A stretch of 64,000 bases of DNA from Xylaria sp. FL1777 (Eukaryota > Ascomycota > Sordariomycetes > Xylariales > Xylariaceae). Below the pieces are notes generated by a model. The model did not search any database and had not been told where the DNA came from. It saw only the letters and a list, made by a program, of their open reading frames with translations. The position numbers and the translations under genes are program-made. The stretch covers positions 1 to 64,000 of the forward strand of contig MU400729.1 in assembly GCA_022578965.1 (NCBI GenBank), read 5' to 3'. This document shows, piece after piece, positions 1 through 12,200 of this stretch. Numbering within the stretch: position 1 is the first letter of the stretch; every line of letters begins with the position of its first letter.

Positions 1-75
1 CCTCCACCCCCCCCCCCCCCGCCCCCCCCCACCCCCCACCCCCGCCCCACGCCCCCCCCCGCCGCCCCCCCCCCG

Positions 76-110
<35 letters not shown>
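1..110. repeat. Poly-C low-complexity tract at window edge
   Basis: Almost uninterrupted C with scattered G and A, ending abruptly where ordinary mixed sequence begins near 111. It does not contain the CCCTAA telomere repeat usual in filamentous fungi. The likeliest explanations are a contig end or a homopolymer read/assembly artefact; a genuine C-rich satellite cannot be excluded from sequence alone. Confidence 0.85.
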
Positions 111-111
<1 letters not shown>

Positions 112-2153
112 ATTTACTCGCACGCTTGCTTAGTGTCTGTCCATGGATGGGTGGCACTATATTATACCTACGGGTATAATTAATATAGGTTGATAGGTAG
201 CAGATCAGTTCAGATCAAGGGACACCTCGAACAAGCGAGCAAGCGAACGAACGAACACCCCTTTGCCGACCCCCCTCTCTCGACGTTCCACGTAGCTTGC
301 ACCTGGCACTGGCTGCATACTACATACAACATACAAGACGCAGTACGTATGCCTACCTACTGCGTACTTACATATTAATAATTACCTACCACCGGATACC
401 ACTGGATAACCAACCACTGGATAGCGCTAGACGCACCCATCGGTGCCGCCAATGAGACCGCAGCTGCTGCTCCCCGTTTACCGTCCAGACGTGCTCGCTC
501 ACGCATATACATGACATGCACAATGATCTCATTGGCTCCCTTGCTGTTGTCTGGGTCTCAGACCGGTCTTGACTGGCTCGACGAAACACACATGAAAGAC
601 GGCACGCATGCAACCGCCGGGATAGTGTGTAGCTGGCCGTCCAATCCTGCGTCAGCTCTCGTTCTTATCTGCCGCTATCATGGCGCATCATAGCGTTCCG
701 GCAGGGGCTGTGATAAGCAACCATCTGTTACTCGCGCGTTGTTGCTACGATTGCCGGGAAACTAGGAATAGGAAAACCATCTTGTCCCACTTATTGTTTT
801 GGTTGTTTTTGTTACCTTATGTATGTAGGTGTAGGTAGTCACAGTATATGTATGTTCGTAAATGTATCAGGTAGGCGAAGTGAAGTAGTTCTTCTTGTTC
901 TTGTTCTTCTTCTTCCTGTTCTTCCTGTTCTTCTCCTTGTCCAGGTGTTTTCCCAACCCCCTTATTTTTCTTTTCGCCCTTCTTACTGCTTCTACAGCAG
1001 ATAGATATTCAACCACACCTACCTCCTTTGTATCTGTCAATCTTCCCTTGACCAAGAGCATCTTTCTGCTTTGTGTAAATGGAGCTTCATATAGGCTAGG
1101 TACATTACGCAAGACAGTACTATACAGCAGGTATGTACGCATATATTAGAACACTTACCCGGTACTTACCTACATATACTCATACATGTATGTTCCTTTT
1201 ATATATACCTCCACCATATGATACTTACGTGTATGCGCCTAGTGTACAATATCAGGGTGGCTCAGGCTACACAACAGCCAGCTACTCTACTAGCGCTGCC
1301 ACCACAGTCTCACCATCCCTGCCATAATTCACATTCCCACCTTGTCACGAGCTGTTCCGCTAGCGTACCTACTTACCTACCTACCTAGGTACTCAGTCGT
1401 CCAGCTACACTACTGGATGTACCTACATACATACATACATACATACATACATAAGTAATCCATGTTAGTCTAGGTACTATACTGCATACATGTTAGTGTA
1501 AGTGTAGGTACAGTAGATGGGCTAGTCTCCGTGATCATCGACAACACATCGACAGCGGCCGGCATCATTGGCGACAGACATATCGACAACGTCGTGCCCT
1601 GGCGCGAACTCCACCCACGCTCATCCATGCCAGAAACCCATGCTTCCGCTCTGATCCATCTTCCCCGCAGTTTGGCACTAGGGCCTCATGGGCATCCACC
1701 CAAGCTCTCTCTCTCGTCCTTAGTCTCGAACTTGGATACCTGCCTAGTCTTCGACAACGGGCGTGCATGCTCGCACCCATATCTGCGTACACGCTTCACA
1801 GAGTCTACGGGCCACTCTGTCTTACACTACTCTTGCCATTATTACTATTATTCCTGCGCTATACGGTACCGGTACTGTCGAGCAGATGAGCATCACGGCA
1901 TTGAGGAAATTGGATGAGTTGAACATCTTCGGCTCGTCTGTTTTTCGTCTGCACGTGTTTCCATGATACCACATCTCTGCCTGTTTCTGTCTGTATTACT
2001 AGGTACCTACTTACCATAAGCATACACCATCCGCCAGCCGCCATTCGCCATCCGCGTCTTACTCTCTCGTTTCTGCCAAGTGAGTGAGGCAACAGTAGTG
2101 CGACTGTCTCGGCTTGATATCAATCTCGTCTCGTGCCGCCGAATGTCCAAACA
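111..2153. other. Intergenic region with short-word repeats, no gene seen
   Basis: About 2 kb upstream of PPS1. Open frames here are short and have no recognisable protein character. The sequence is rich in TACCTA/TAGGTA words (for example 1370-1395), has a CT/TTC-rich stretch around 885-945, and an ACAT microsatellite. The last few hundred bases are presumably the PPS1 promoter and 5' leader. Confidence 0.6.
1425..1453. repeat. ACAT tetranucleotide microsatellite
   Basis: About seven uninterrupted copies of ACAT, flanked by TACCTA words. A simple slippage-type repeat. Confidence 0.9.
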
Positions 2154-4417
2154 ATGGCGACAATTGCTCTGCCCAGACCAATCCCCGCGCACCGCTCTTC
2201 TGCCGACATAGTCAACCTCACGCCTCCCATCTCTCTCGAGACAACCATTGACGCCCAGCAGGCGAAGGCATGCCCCGTGCCCATCCCTAACAAGCACATT
2301 CCCGCTTGCCCAACGGGACCGGCCCTCGTGCAAACGCCTAATACGCCCCCACCCTCGCCTGGTCGTGACAACGACGACGATGACCACAACATCGTCAATA
2401 GCAATAGTAACAGCAACAGCAGCAGCAGCAACAGTCATCATCGCCGCGACAGTCGTCGTCTGTCCTCGCTCTTGCATCCACCTGACAAATTCCCTCGGTT
2501 GAGATTAGGTCCACTCTCCATCTTTGAGATCGATGCTGACGATGTGGCCGCCGCCCTCCATTACACGGCCAAGCAGCCTTTACCAGATCCCTCACAGGTC
2601 TTTCCGTGGTTCCATGGATTGCATCCTGGAAATCACATGCAGCAAGCCTTCTTCATAGCAAGGAAGAAGAAAGCATTGCGGAAGACTCCCTGTTGCCTGC
2701 GCGGTCTCACTGTCGTCAAGGCCGATGGTAATCTCTGCGAGTCCCGTCTCAAGGGGGCCATCTCACCTCAAGAGTTTCTGCGGCCAGGTGTAGAGGGGGA
2801 TTTTATCGAGATGGATCCAAAGGAAGGTTTCTCCGTGAGGAACTTCCATATACAGGCCGCGAAGACCGCTGTTACCTCTGATATAATCGTATATGGCGAC
2901 GACGCCCAAGTGGTTCGGATGATGGGCTGGAAAATTGCCTCGGCGCAGGCCAAGTGGCGCGAGAAGCATCGAGCTCAAGGGCCTAAGCTCCCCGAGTACA
3001 ATACCTTCATCTGCGTAGCCCCCTTCATAGAATTCGAGAAGAGATATAGCGAGGTTGTCGCAGTCAGTTCATCTGGAGTGCTGACCGGCGCCGTCCTAGA
3101 CTTCTTCTACCAAGAGAGAAGGGAGATGTATGCCATGACAAAGGCGTCTGAAATATCCAAGAATGTGTGGCTGGGTCCCACACCTGAGCCTGGCAGCGAA
3201 GAGGACAAGCAATACGACGTTTTGATTGAGTGCAGCGACCTTGGTCGATTGAATCCGGCGGCGCTGCAAGCTATTGCTGAGAAATCCCACAGTGGGGTCA
3301 AGTGCCGTGACTTGGACTTCCCGTCCTCCGGAAGCATTCCCGCTCCGACGTGGTCGCATGCACAGGCCGACGGCATACTAGAAACGTGTAAGTGGATATG
3401 GCACCTTGCTCACGGCACACTGCCAACGGACACCGACACGGACCTCGATGGTGACGTAAATATGTCGGATACGTCCCATATCCCAGAAACAGACGGCCTT
3501 CGACCTCGGAGAATTCTTATCCACTGTGCTGATGGCTATACGGAATCGACCATGTTAGCCATCGCTTATTTCAGTTATAGTACTGGACGGCCGGTAGCAG
3601 ATGCCTGGCTCGATCTACATACCGTCATGAAACGCAACTTCTTTGCTTATCCCACTGACGTGTCTCTGCTCGCATCGCTCGCGCCTCGCTTGCTTCGGGA
3701 GTCGCCTGTCTGTGTAGACAAGGACTTGTCTAAAATCACGGCCATGGTTCAGAACGAGCCCAAGTGGTTTGCATCACTTGATGGATCTTTGCCAAGCCGG
3801 GTCTTGGATTATATGTACTTGGGAAACCTTGGCCACGCCAATAACCCTGACTTGTTGAAGGCTCTAGGCATCACTCAGATCCTTAGCGTAGGCGAGACAG
3901 CCATGTGGAGGGACGGTGAGTTGGAGGAATGGGGAGCAGACAATGTACTAGTGATTCAAGGCGTCCAAGATAATGGCATCGACCCATTGACGGACGAATT
4001 TGAAAAGTGCTTAGAATTTATCGGTAAGTTAGGATCCACTCCCAGGGGCTGGTGGAGTTACGAATGCTGACACGGGACCGGACTAAAATAGACCGTGGTC
4101 GTCGGAACGGCACGGCAACCTTGGTCCATTGCAGGGTAGGCGTCTCCCGTAGCGCGACCATCTGCATCGCCGAGGTCATGCGGTCACTCAATATGTCTTT
4201 CCCGCGAGCCTATTGTTTCGTGCGAGCCCGGAGGTTGAACGTCATCATTCAACCTCACCTGCGCTTCGCTTACGAACTACTCAAGTGGGAGGAGCTTCTC
4301 CAGGCGACGCGCCAACGGGACAATCCCAAATCTGAGCTCGAAAGAGCCGGCCGCGAGCTCGAATGGGGTGAGATCGCCAGAGAGATCGCTCTTATGAACC
4401 GACCCTACGCCAGATAG
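2154..4417 (+). CDS. PPS1: Dual-specificity protein phosphatase PPS1-like
   Basis: Two exons, 2154-4023 and 4092-4417, join to 731 residues. The 68-nt intron has a GTAAGT donor, a GCTGAC branch-like site and a TAG acceptor. I chose ATG 2154 because no in-frame ATG lies upstream. Residues about 65-100 are Asp/Asn/Ser/His-rich low complexity. The C-terminal domain carries an intact phosphatase P-loop, HCRVGVSRS, with nucleophile Cys637 and Arg643, followed by the AYCFVRARR region typical of dual-specificity phosphatases. A second, upstream P-loop-like segment (HCADGYTES, Cys458) has Glu where the catalytic Arg should be, so it is probably a pseudophosphatase module. Yeast Pps1 dephosphorylates Tyr and Ser/Thr and is linked to S-phase control; that role is inferred here from family membership. 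The protein is convergent with ATG18. Confidence 0.88.
4024..4091 (+). other. PPS1: PPS1 intron
   Basis: A 68-nt spliceosomal intron, GTAAGT to TAG, that interrupts a codon after its first base. Without removal the frame ends at 4070, just before the active-site exon. Retention would therefore remove the catalytic Cys. Confidence 0.88.
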
Positions 4418-5748
4418 CCATGCTATGGTCACAATGAGAATCACGGGCCGACTACCAACGATTTGGGAGATGAGTGTCGTGAGACATGCTCGCACAGATG
4501 GGGCACACATAGTGCATCCTAGCCAGCACCTGCACACCTAGAGTCTCCTAGCGAGAGTGAGGACTCTCGCCCGCACCACAAGAGATCGCAGCTCTCCATA
4601 CAGCCATGCCTTTCCCTTCTTCTTCGTGATAGGAGAAGAACAAAAGCTGGTTGAATTGCCGACACATACAAGTTAAGGGACACCTCTCTTCATGCTAAGG
4701 GAGAGAGTGTTACAACATGGCGTAGTATTGTGTCTTGACATGATGGTCAACAGACCGACCTATGACAACAAACATACGAGGCGGCAAAAAGAGAACATAA
4801 ATATGAACATGAGTATAATAGGAGGGAAACGGGCATGATGATGACTTTGATGACTTTTGCTGTACTGCACATTCGTTTTGGCGAACGTCTGAGATACCCA
4901 AGCAACAGTGAACAGCAGCTCCGAGTTCGAAGATGCAGAAACTGACTTTCTCATTCGTTCTAGTCTTGTCTTATTTTATTTTGAGGGAAAGGGCAGGCAA
5001 GGGGCAGGATCTTGGTGACACCTGGCGTTTTATTTTCGATCTTTTTGGCTCAGGGGTTATCTACATATGTCTATACTTGGATTTGGGGGTTTAAGTGAAC
5101 AGACAGGTCTGCCTGATTTGGAAGAAAGAGAGGAATGAATAGACAAGTTTTGTTGCGGACACTGGGCCACTTTCTCTGTCAACTGCCTTAATCATGCATC
5201 CTTTCGTGGTTTGTGTTAGAGTACCAAACCCCTCAGACATAAAATATGGCGGTACATGTTTATTATTGATGGCCTAACTTCACATTCGCAGGTGGATAAG
5301 TGGTTAATTAATGTACTAAGGGGAATATCGCCTACCCAGAAGAAAAATAAATGACCCAAGCCAAAGATACACCGCAGGACGCCCAACGCTGATGCTTAAG
5401 ACCCGCCGTGAATTGCCCAATTATGTCTCAATCCGCTTCTCGAGATGCTAAGAATGTTTTGGATGGAAATACACAAGAACCAAAAGAATAAAAGTGCTAG
5501 AACCTCCCCAAAATTAGTACGCAGAACGCCTTTAGCTATGCACTACTTCCCTCACTCTCCTCTAGTACCGCTGTGATGACGTTACATCAACGAATACTAC
5601 TGACACTTCTCGGCGAGCTGGGACCTTCGATAGGGCTTCCGAGCACTCGAGTCTAACCATTAGTTGAAGAATCGGCATTATCGTCACTATCAAGGACCCT
5701 ACTCAGAAGTTAGATTGCGTTGAGAGGGCAAATAATGACCTAAACGAC
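4418..5748. other. Convergent intergenic region, no gene seen
   Basis: Lies between the 3' ends of PPS1 (+) and ATG18 (-). Only short frames with no protein-like character. Presumably both 3' UTRs and terminators; AATAAA-like words occur (for example near 5345) but I cannot assign a cleavage site. Confidence 0.6.
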
Positions 5749-7143
5749 TTACGAGAATCGCTTGACCAAGTACCCTTCGCCACCATGTTCCATATCTATG
5801 TTGAAAACGTAAAAGCCACCGTCGCTTGTCACTACCATGACTTGAGGGCTGCTACTGCTCATAGCTACAACGCTGCGCAATTGCTGATTGGTAGCTATTG
5901 TGCCTTGACGTCCCGTAACGGCGCTCTTAGGGATCTTGATATAAGCAAAATCACGTAAGGGCTCCCACATCTCAGTAACCGTCTGTGGCAAGTAATTACC
6001 CACTACTCCGGCTACACTACGACCCATAATCTGTGAGGACCGGCGCAGGATGCTGCCAAAGGACCCACTCTGTCTTCTCGTGCCGGACGAGCTACTCGCG
6101 GTCGCAGGGGCAACCAGGTCGGTGCCGTCCTTGTGAGGGGAGCCTTGAGTACTGCTAGGTGAATCGTTACCACTATCGTAGCTATGACTCCGGGACCATC
6201 GATCAGAACGGGGAGATCCGGGTGCGTTGACCTCAGACGTGGTGGAGTTGTTGACGCCTGTGTCCTGTTGCTGGAGACGAAAGATATGAATAGTATCAGA
6301 TGTCGACGAGACGCAAAGAAGGGAGCTGGCCATGTTGAAAGACATGCTGTAGATAGTGCTAGGATAAGTACCGCGACGGAACTGATAGAGCTTCTGGCCC
6401 TTAGGCACCGAGAAGACTCGAATAATAGTCCCTGTCTCGCTTGCTGTGGCTAATCGAGTGCCGTCATTGTTGAGTGCGATACACGATAGAGGTGAACGAT
6501 GAGCCTCGACGACATTTACCACCTTAAGCGTAAGAGTGTCATAAATGAGCACGTCCCCGGAAGTCACGGGTGCGTAACTAAGCGAGGCGGGAGGAGCATG
6601 ACGTGGGCGCTTCTCTCCGGACTCGTCACGCGGCTTGGGGAGCGGATATGCAAAATAGCAGTTCTCGGAGGACGGTGACAGAGCACAAATAGCTCCAGGA
6701 TTGGGCGACGTATCGATTCGCTGCAGGAGAGACATGTTGGCGATGTCGTAGAGGTATATGCTGTCTTCGAGAACGACGCAGAGACGTTTGCGATTCAAGC
6801 GGACGGCGAGAACAGCGGAAGGGAAGCTCAGCTCGCAGATAACGGAACCACGCTTTGTATTCTGGATGATCAGGTGGCGAGGTGAAAGAATGAGGGCAAC
6901 GAGGGATGTGGAGAACAGCATCTCGATGATGGAGATGTTGCCATCGTTGCTGCTGAAAATCTTGGAAAACGGGTCGGTATGGTAGATGCGGAAGCCCTTC
7001 GACGTGCCTTTTGAAGAAGTCATCAGCAAGGGAGGAGGGATCGCGAAGAAGGAAGGAAAGGGAAGAAAGTAGGCGGACATACCGACAGCCAAACAGCTGT
7101 GGTCTTGATTGAAGGTGACGAAATTGAGGGCTGTGTTGGCCAT
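5749..7143 (-). CDS. ATG18: Autophagy-related PROPPIN protein Atg18
   Basis: A phosphoinositide-binding WD-repeat protein of 439 residues. Exon 1 is 7143-7083 and exon 2 is 7007-5749. The 75-nt intron (7082-7008) starts GTATGT and is a multiple of three without a stop, so the unspliced frame also stays open; splicing restores the conserved LAVGTSKGF join. The family signature FRRG, which binds PI3P and PI(3,5)P2, is at residues 230-233. WD-type blades run through the protein. A Ser-rich, low-complexity insertion at roughly 270-345 matches the variable loop region of filamentous-fungal homologues. In the family, Atg18 works with Atg2 in lipid transfer to the growing autophagosome and also acts at the vacuole. 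The overall length is normal for filamentous ascomycetes. A paralogous PROPPIN (Hsv2) is less likely because of the long insertion. Confidence 0.9.
   Translation of the reverse strand: MANTALNFVTFNQDHSCLAVGMSAYFLPFPSFFAIPPPLLMTSSKGTSKGFRIYHTDPFSKIFSSNDGNISIIEMLFSTSLVALILSPRHLIIQNTKRGSVICELSFPSAVLAVRLNRKRLCVVLEDSIYLYDIANMSLLQRIDTSPNPGAICALSPSSENCYFAYPLPKPRDESGEKRPRHAPPASLSYAPVTSGDVLIYDTLTLKVVNVVEAHRSPLSCIALNNDGTRLATASETGTIIRVFSVPKGQKLYQFRRGTYPSTIYSMSFNMASSLLCVSSTSDTIHIFRLQQQDTGVNNSTTSEVNAPGSPRSDRWSRSHSYDSGNDSPSSTQGSPHKDGTDLVAPATASSSSGTRRQSGSFGSILRRSSQIMGRSVAGVVGNYLPQTVTEMWEPLRDFAYIKIPKSAVTGRQGTIATNQQLRSVVAMSSSSPQVMVVTSDGGFYVFNIDMEHGGEGYLVKRFS
7008..7082 (-). other. ATG18: ATG18 intron, in-frame and stop-free
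   Basis: 75 nt, GTATGT donor, AAAAG acceptor, with GCTGATGAC as a plausible branch region. Retention would add 25 residues, mostly hydrophobic and proline-rich, inside the first WD blade without shifting frame. Confidence 0.85.
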
Positions 7144-9246
7144 GTCTGCGCTGCCTGCTGTATCTGTCGACCGCTACGAGGCAAGAAATATCGCAGCGTC
7201 ACTCGGCGATGACGGCGTATCTGAGCTCGAGGATGGGTCGAGTACCATAGAGGAGGCGCGCGCAGGCGGTGATGTTTGCGGGTTATGATATCGAATATCG
7301 ACCTGGTGAGGCATACAATGGACAGAAGCAATGTGGTGTCTTGCCGCTGTCGCAAGCCGGAGGAGGGTTTCAACAGCGGCGCATTGATCGAGTAGAGCGT
7401 TTCGCGTTGCCTAGAGATGATTAAGCAGCAGAGAGATACGGTAGGAGCGGAATGGCTGCCGAGAGGAATGTGAGGTGGCTGGATGAAGGTAAAAGGGCTG
7501 ACTAGACCTCCCTACTTAGTTAGGTAGGTAGGTACTTTTAAAGTAGGTAGGTTGCGGATTGAAGAGAAGAAGCGGCTTTCGTCACTAGATTGACTCGTGG
7601 TACAGAGATAGGTACCTACTTAGGTAGGCAAGGTGGGGGCAGTTCGGTACAATACTACCAAGTATACCTACTTCCTACTTACGTAGTAGGTAGCTTGAGC
7701 AATGACCACCTCCTACCAACCTCGCTAGGTACCTACTATTTACATCATACGTAGTAGGCAGTACCTAATACATCACCTAGAATGTAACTTACTTTTGAAA
7801 ACTACCATATCTATCTACCTATGTAGGTAGTCAATCCAACAATCATTTCGAAAAAGATAGGTATGCACTGCTTATATTATAGAAGCGGTAATATATCCGG
7901 AGAAAGGAGAGACGTAGTGTTCTTCATAGGACGGAATTTCAAGACACGGCAACAAGCTGCTCACATCCCGCCAATGTCTACCCACAAGTTTCCAAGCAAC
8001 TAGACCGCGCTTTATAGTCTATCGAGGATAGTGATAGACTTTTTGGGGCAAGACTGGGAAGAACAATTAACGGGAAACTTCCTAGAAGTTTGAGCCCATC
8101 ACATTCTCCTAGAAGACCAAACAACTATGCAAGGAAAGAAAGAAAATTTAGCTCCGTATAATTTATATGCAATAGATAGGACATATTGCATACCACCCAA
8201 AGACTATCATTCTCTAAAACTTAGAGTTGCTTACGATCACATCGCCTAATTGCCGCTCAGTTATTACTTGTAATAACGGCTTGATGATCTAAGGAATCGT
8301 GGTCCTTAGTTAGCATCACCCCCTTTGTCTCAGGTAGGAGTCTATGGTTTTCGTGTCTCGAATTGCCTTCGCTTTCTTTTGCTTCTCCTATACCAAGCAA
8401 GATAGTGGCTTATTTATTAAATGTAGTAAATGTAACTGGGCCTGGTATATACATTTTCTAGGTTGCTAGAAAAGCACCCAAGAATCTACACGTATAGACT
8501 ATCTACTAAATTAGCAAAGCCTTATATATTCACCGTATCATAATAACATATCAATACGGTCTATGCTAAGAATCGAAGGTTTAGCTTGACTAATAATATT
8601 GGTATTCTTTGCGGCTTAAGGTGTTAACTAAACCCCAGGTTCACTTATATCCAAATTCATTACAGTCTTTATAATTTAGATAGCCCTGCTAGGCTCTGCC
8701 CACATGTATGAGATGGCCACCTAACTCCTAATGTTAACAACCCCTAGTCTTTTATTATATATGATGATCTTGTGGTATAATGGACTAGATGGTTTTAGGA
8801 AAGTTAGCTGGTTTTAAAACTGAGAGCTTCTTAAAAAGCGACCCTCTTAAGGCTTTGCTGTTACCATGGTCAATGTAGTAACTCTTACTGCTCGTAAGCC
8901 TGCTGCTGAAACTAACGGTATCTTTGAAATTAATAAGTATGCCTTTTCTCCCAACGATATCCCGCTAGAATACTTCTCTGATTTTATTAGCCCATCTCTT
9001 GTACAAGGTTATCTCCGGGTAGCGGGGATTACGGATGGGGCTGAGTGTGTGGGGCACAGCATACCGTAGGTAAGTATTAGACTAACCTAGGTAGGTTAGT
9101 ATTGTATACTACTAGGTACCTAGGTACACTGCAAACCCAAGCTAAGAGGTGGTCGCATATAGATTATAATTCTTGAGAGTATCAAGTATTTACATCGGCA
9201 ACGCACTCGGTTGAATAATCGATCCCCCCATCTACTACCCAGCGCA
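7144..9246. other. Gene-poor gap with TAGGTA arrays and mild AT enrichment
   Basis: Separates the divergent ATG18 and PPM2 genes by 2.1 kb. About 7505-7830 is dense in TAGGTA/TACCTA words, several of them palindromic. About 7860-8860 is more AT-rich than the flanking genes and contains no long frame; it could be an old degraded insertion. A perfect 8-bp inverted repeat, AGTCTATC ... GATAGACT, with a 9-nt loop lies at 8016-8040 and is followed by a run of T. More TAGGTA words lie at 9085-9125. Confidence 0.6.
8866..9069 (+). CDS. Unrecognised 67-residue open frame, possible gene remnant
   Basis: ATG in a good context (TTACCATGG) opens a 67-codon frame ending TAG at 9069. The composition looks protein-like (mixed charged and hydrophobic residues, no low complexity), unlike the other short frames nearby. 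I recognise no family. It lies alone in the gap between ATG18 and PPM2 and could be a small gene, an exon of something lost, or chance. Confidence 0.2.
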   Translation: MVNVVTLTARKPAAETNGIFEINKYAFSPNDIPLEYFSDFISPSLVQGYLRVAGITDGAECVGHSIP

Positions 9247-12200
9247 ATGGATGTACCGTCATCATCTATCAAATCTCGACGGGTAGTAGCTCGCTCTACG
9301 AGAGAGAGGGCTCAAGACGAGCTGGTCATGCAAACAAACAGTAGCAGTATCGTGTCGAAGCGAAGCGTAGAACGCATATACTACCCAGACGAGCCTCACT
9401 ACTTCCGATACTTCGTGAAGAAGTTCCAACGCCGTGCGCCGCTCATCAATAGAGGTTATTATCTTCGCCTGCATGTTATCGATGTTGCTGTGCGCCGTTT
9501 TCTCGAGCGCCCGGGCCACAAGACAAAAGTCGTCGTTAACCTGGGATGTGGGAGGTGAGTGCCTCTCGTCTCCCTTTCCTTTCTCCCTTTCCTCTCTCCC
9601 TTTCCAATGGAATGTCATGCATCACGATACATCACGATATTCTCTGACTTCAGTTGGATGGTTAGTGATGTGTTGCCCTGGCAATGCATGACTAGGTATC
9701 CTGACGCTTGTCGTCGTGCCAAATTCATCGACATAGATTTCCCTGACTTAATGTCCAAGAAGCGTACCATTGTCTTAAACACACCAGAGCTCAGCTCTGT
9801 GTTTGAGCCTCTAGACACGGACGTTGATGAACATGTCCTACTCAAGAGCAATTTGTACTCCCAGATCGGATGTGACCTACGCAACACCGCCGCCATTGAG
9901 AAGGCATTGTCCACATGTCTGGATTTAAGTCCCTCTGATTGCGTTTTCATGTTTGTCGCCGAAGTTTCTATCACTTACATGGAGGTAAGACTTTTGCGAG
10001 CCCCTTCCACTCATTTTACAATTGCACTGAGAACCATTTACGTTTTCTCTTCCGCCCGTGTGTGTATACTCTCGCACGTTGGGGGATATTACGCACACAG
10101 CAGCTACTAACTTGACGCTCCAATTTCTGAGTAGACCCCGGGTGCTGACGGTGTCATTAAATGGGCTAGTTCACTCAATCATGGTATGCGTCCTAGCTTT
10201 TAACACGTAATTTAACACAAATATATTGGATTCTCATGATCTCTCTTAGCTGAGTTTTGCTTACTCGAGCAAATACTCCCTGATGGCCCCAGCCATCCCT
10301 TCGCAAAAACCATGTTAAGTCACTTTGAGAAACTGAAGACACCCTTGAAATCGATTTTCGAATATCCCCACTTGGAAGCCCAACAAAGCCGTTTCTCTCG
10401 CTTGGGTTGGCCTCAGGTGGAAACAGTTAGCCTCTGGCAGATATGGACTGACGACGAGTGGATTTCGGCCTCGAAAAGACGGGAACTGGACCTTGTCGAG
10501 CCATTCGACGAATGGGAAGAATTTGCCCTTTTTGCAAGTCACTATTGCGTAGTTATCGCTAGGAATTCTGCTCCTAGTAGTGATTGCGGTGACAATAACA
10601 TCCCTGCAAATTCTCATTCTCAACGGCTATCTCCTGAGCTTCTCTTTCATGTTTACTTAGGAACCCATGGAAAGAGACGATTCGGAGCTTCGATGCAAAT
10701 CCGAGATGAACTTGGCGAACCACTATTCGTAAACACTTTTGGACTCGGGACAAACAACCGGCTCAAATCATGCGACGTATATTCTTTCAACTCGGCAGCC
10801 ATGGGCACAAAAATACATCCTGGAGGACCTAGCAGTCGGGTATGCCACAGTGTCGTAGATCTAGGCTATTTCGGGAGTCTCCTTGCAGGTGGGAGGACAT
10901 CTCCATCGTCGGCTTTGCGAGATTGCTGGCATTTTAGCTTGGAACAAAATAAGTGGTCACCTATAGATGACCTCCCGGTGCCATTGTATCGGCACAGCAT
11001 GTCGCGATTGAGCCAATCTGGTATGACGCTGTTGATAGGAGGCAGAAACGATTCCTCTACCGTCTTCACCGGTTGCCTCATCCACAAACCTGGTTCTGGT
11101 TGGATAGATTGTGCTATATCTGGATCAGAGTATCAACCGGTGTTCGGGGCCATGCTTGCTAGCTTTAAATCACATCGTACTGTGGAAGACGATTCCGAAT
11201 CCCCTACGATATACTTTGATGGTATACTAGCAGGTGGGCTGCTGGAAGATGGGACCGTCGCACGTCAAGTTCTTCGGTGGAGCCTCAAACTACCAGCCAA
11301 GAGTCGGCCGACGATTTCGTTTGAGCGTATGGTAAGCTCCACAGACGCTGAATCTCTAGCATGTCGATTCGGGGCCTCTGCCGTCTTACTCGACGACAAG
11401 CGTATTGTTATTGCGGGTGGTATTCTACATAATGGTATCTTGCCTCGAGCTGATGAGGTTCTCATTATAGAAACTTGCGACTTAAGGCTAGATATTCTTG
11501 CACGCTGTTCTTTTGCCACTCCTGGCAAATTGTCAAGTGTGCCTCGTCCCATGTTGGTCGGCGCGTCAATATGCTTAGCCAGACATAACCGACTATTAGT
11601 CATGGGTGGCGGCGCTACGGTAAGTAATATTAAGAATCATATCATTAGTCAATGTCTCAGGAGTTTCTCATGCCCTAAAAACTCTGATATCATTTGAGAG
11701 ATCGTTAACTGATTCTTCATGCTAGTGTTTCTCCATGGGAACATACTGGAATGAAGGCTGCTATACTTTTGATCTAGGGTCTCTCTTCTGCGCTTCACCC
11801 ACAACTACGCCGCGGGACCCCTTAAGATTTCGAAATCTAATTGAAGTTACAGACCAGCCACAACCTACCAAAGATGTCTATGTAGGCGATATTAGATCGC
11901 GACAAGTCACAATCCTAGAAACCCCCAAGGTTCGTGTTAGCACAGGGGATGACTTTGACAAGATCCTCAGAGCCGGGAAGCCCGTTGTCATTGAAGGTGG
12001 TAATCTAGGCACATGTGTCTATAAGTGGACTCGAGCATATCTAACTGAAAATGTCGGTTCACAAAAGAAAGTAAGTATTGCAGCTTATATAGATACGTTT
12101 TCTTAACTAAACAAAACTCACTAGGTCGTTGTACATGAGGCTTCTAGTTCAACAATGGATTTTAATTCCAAGAACTTCAGCTATACCACTAAAGATTTCG

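Noticed and set aside
1531..1917. 128-codon plus-strand frame upstream of PPS1
   Set aside because: No in-frame ATG at its start, low-complexity His/Tyr end, and no recognisable motif.
9262..9618. 118-codon minus-strand frame over PPM2 exon 1
   Set aside because: Opposite-strand shadow of a gene with clear family motifs.
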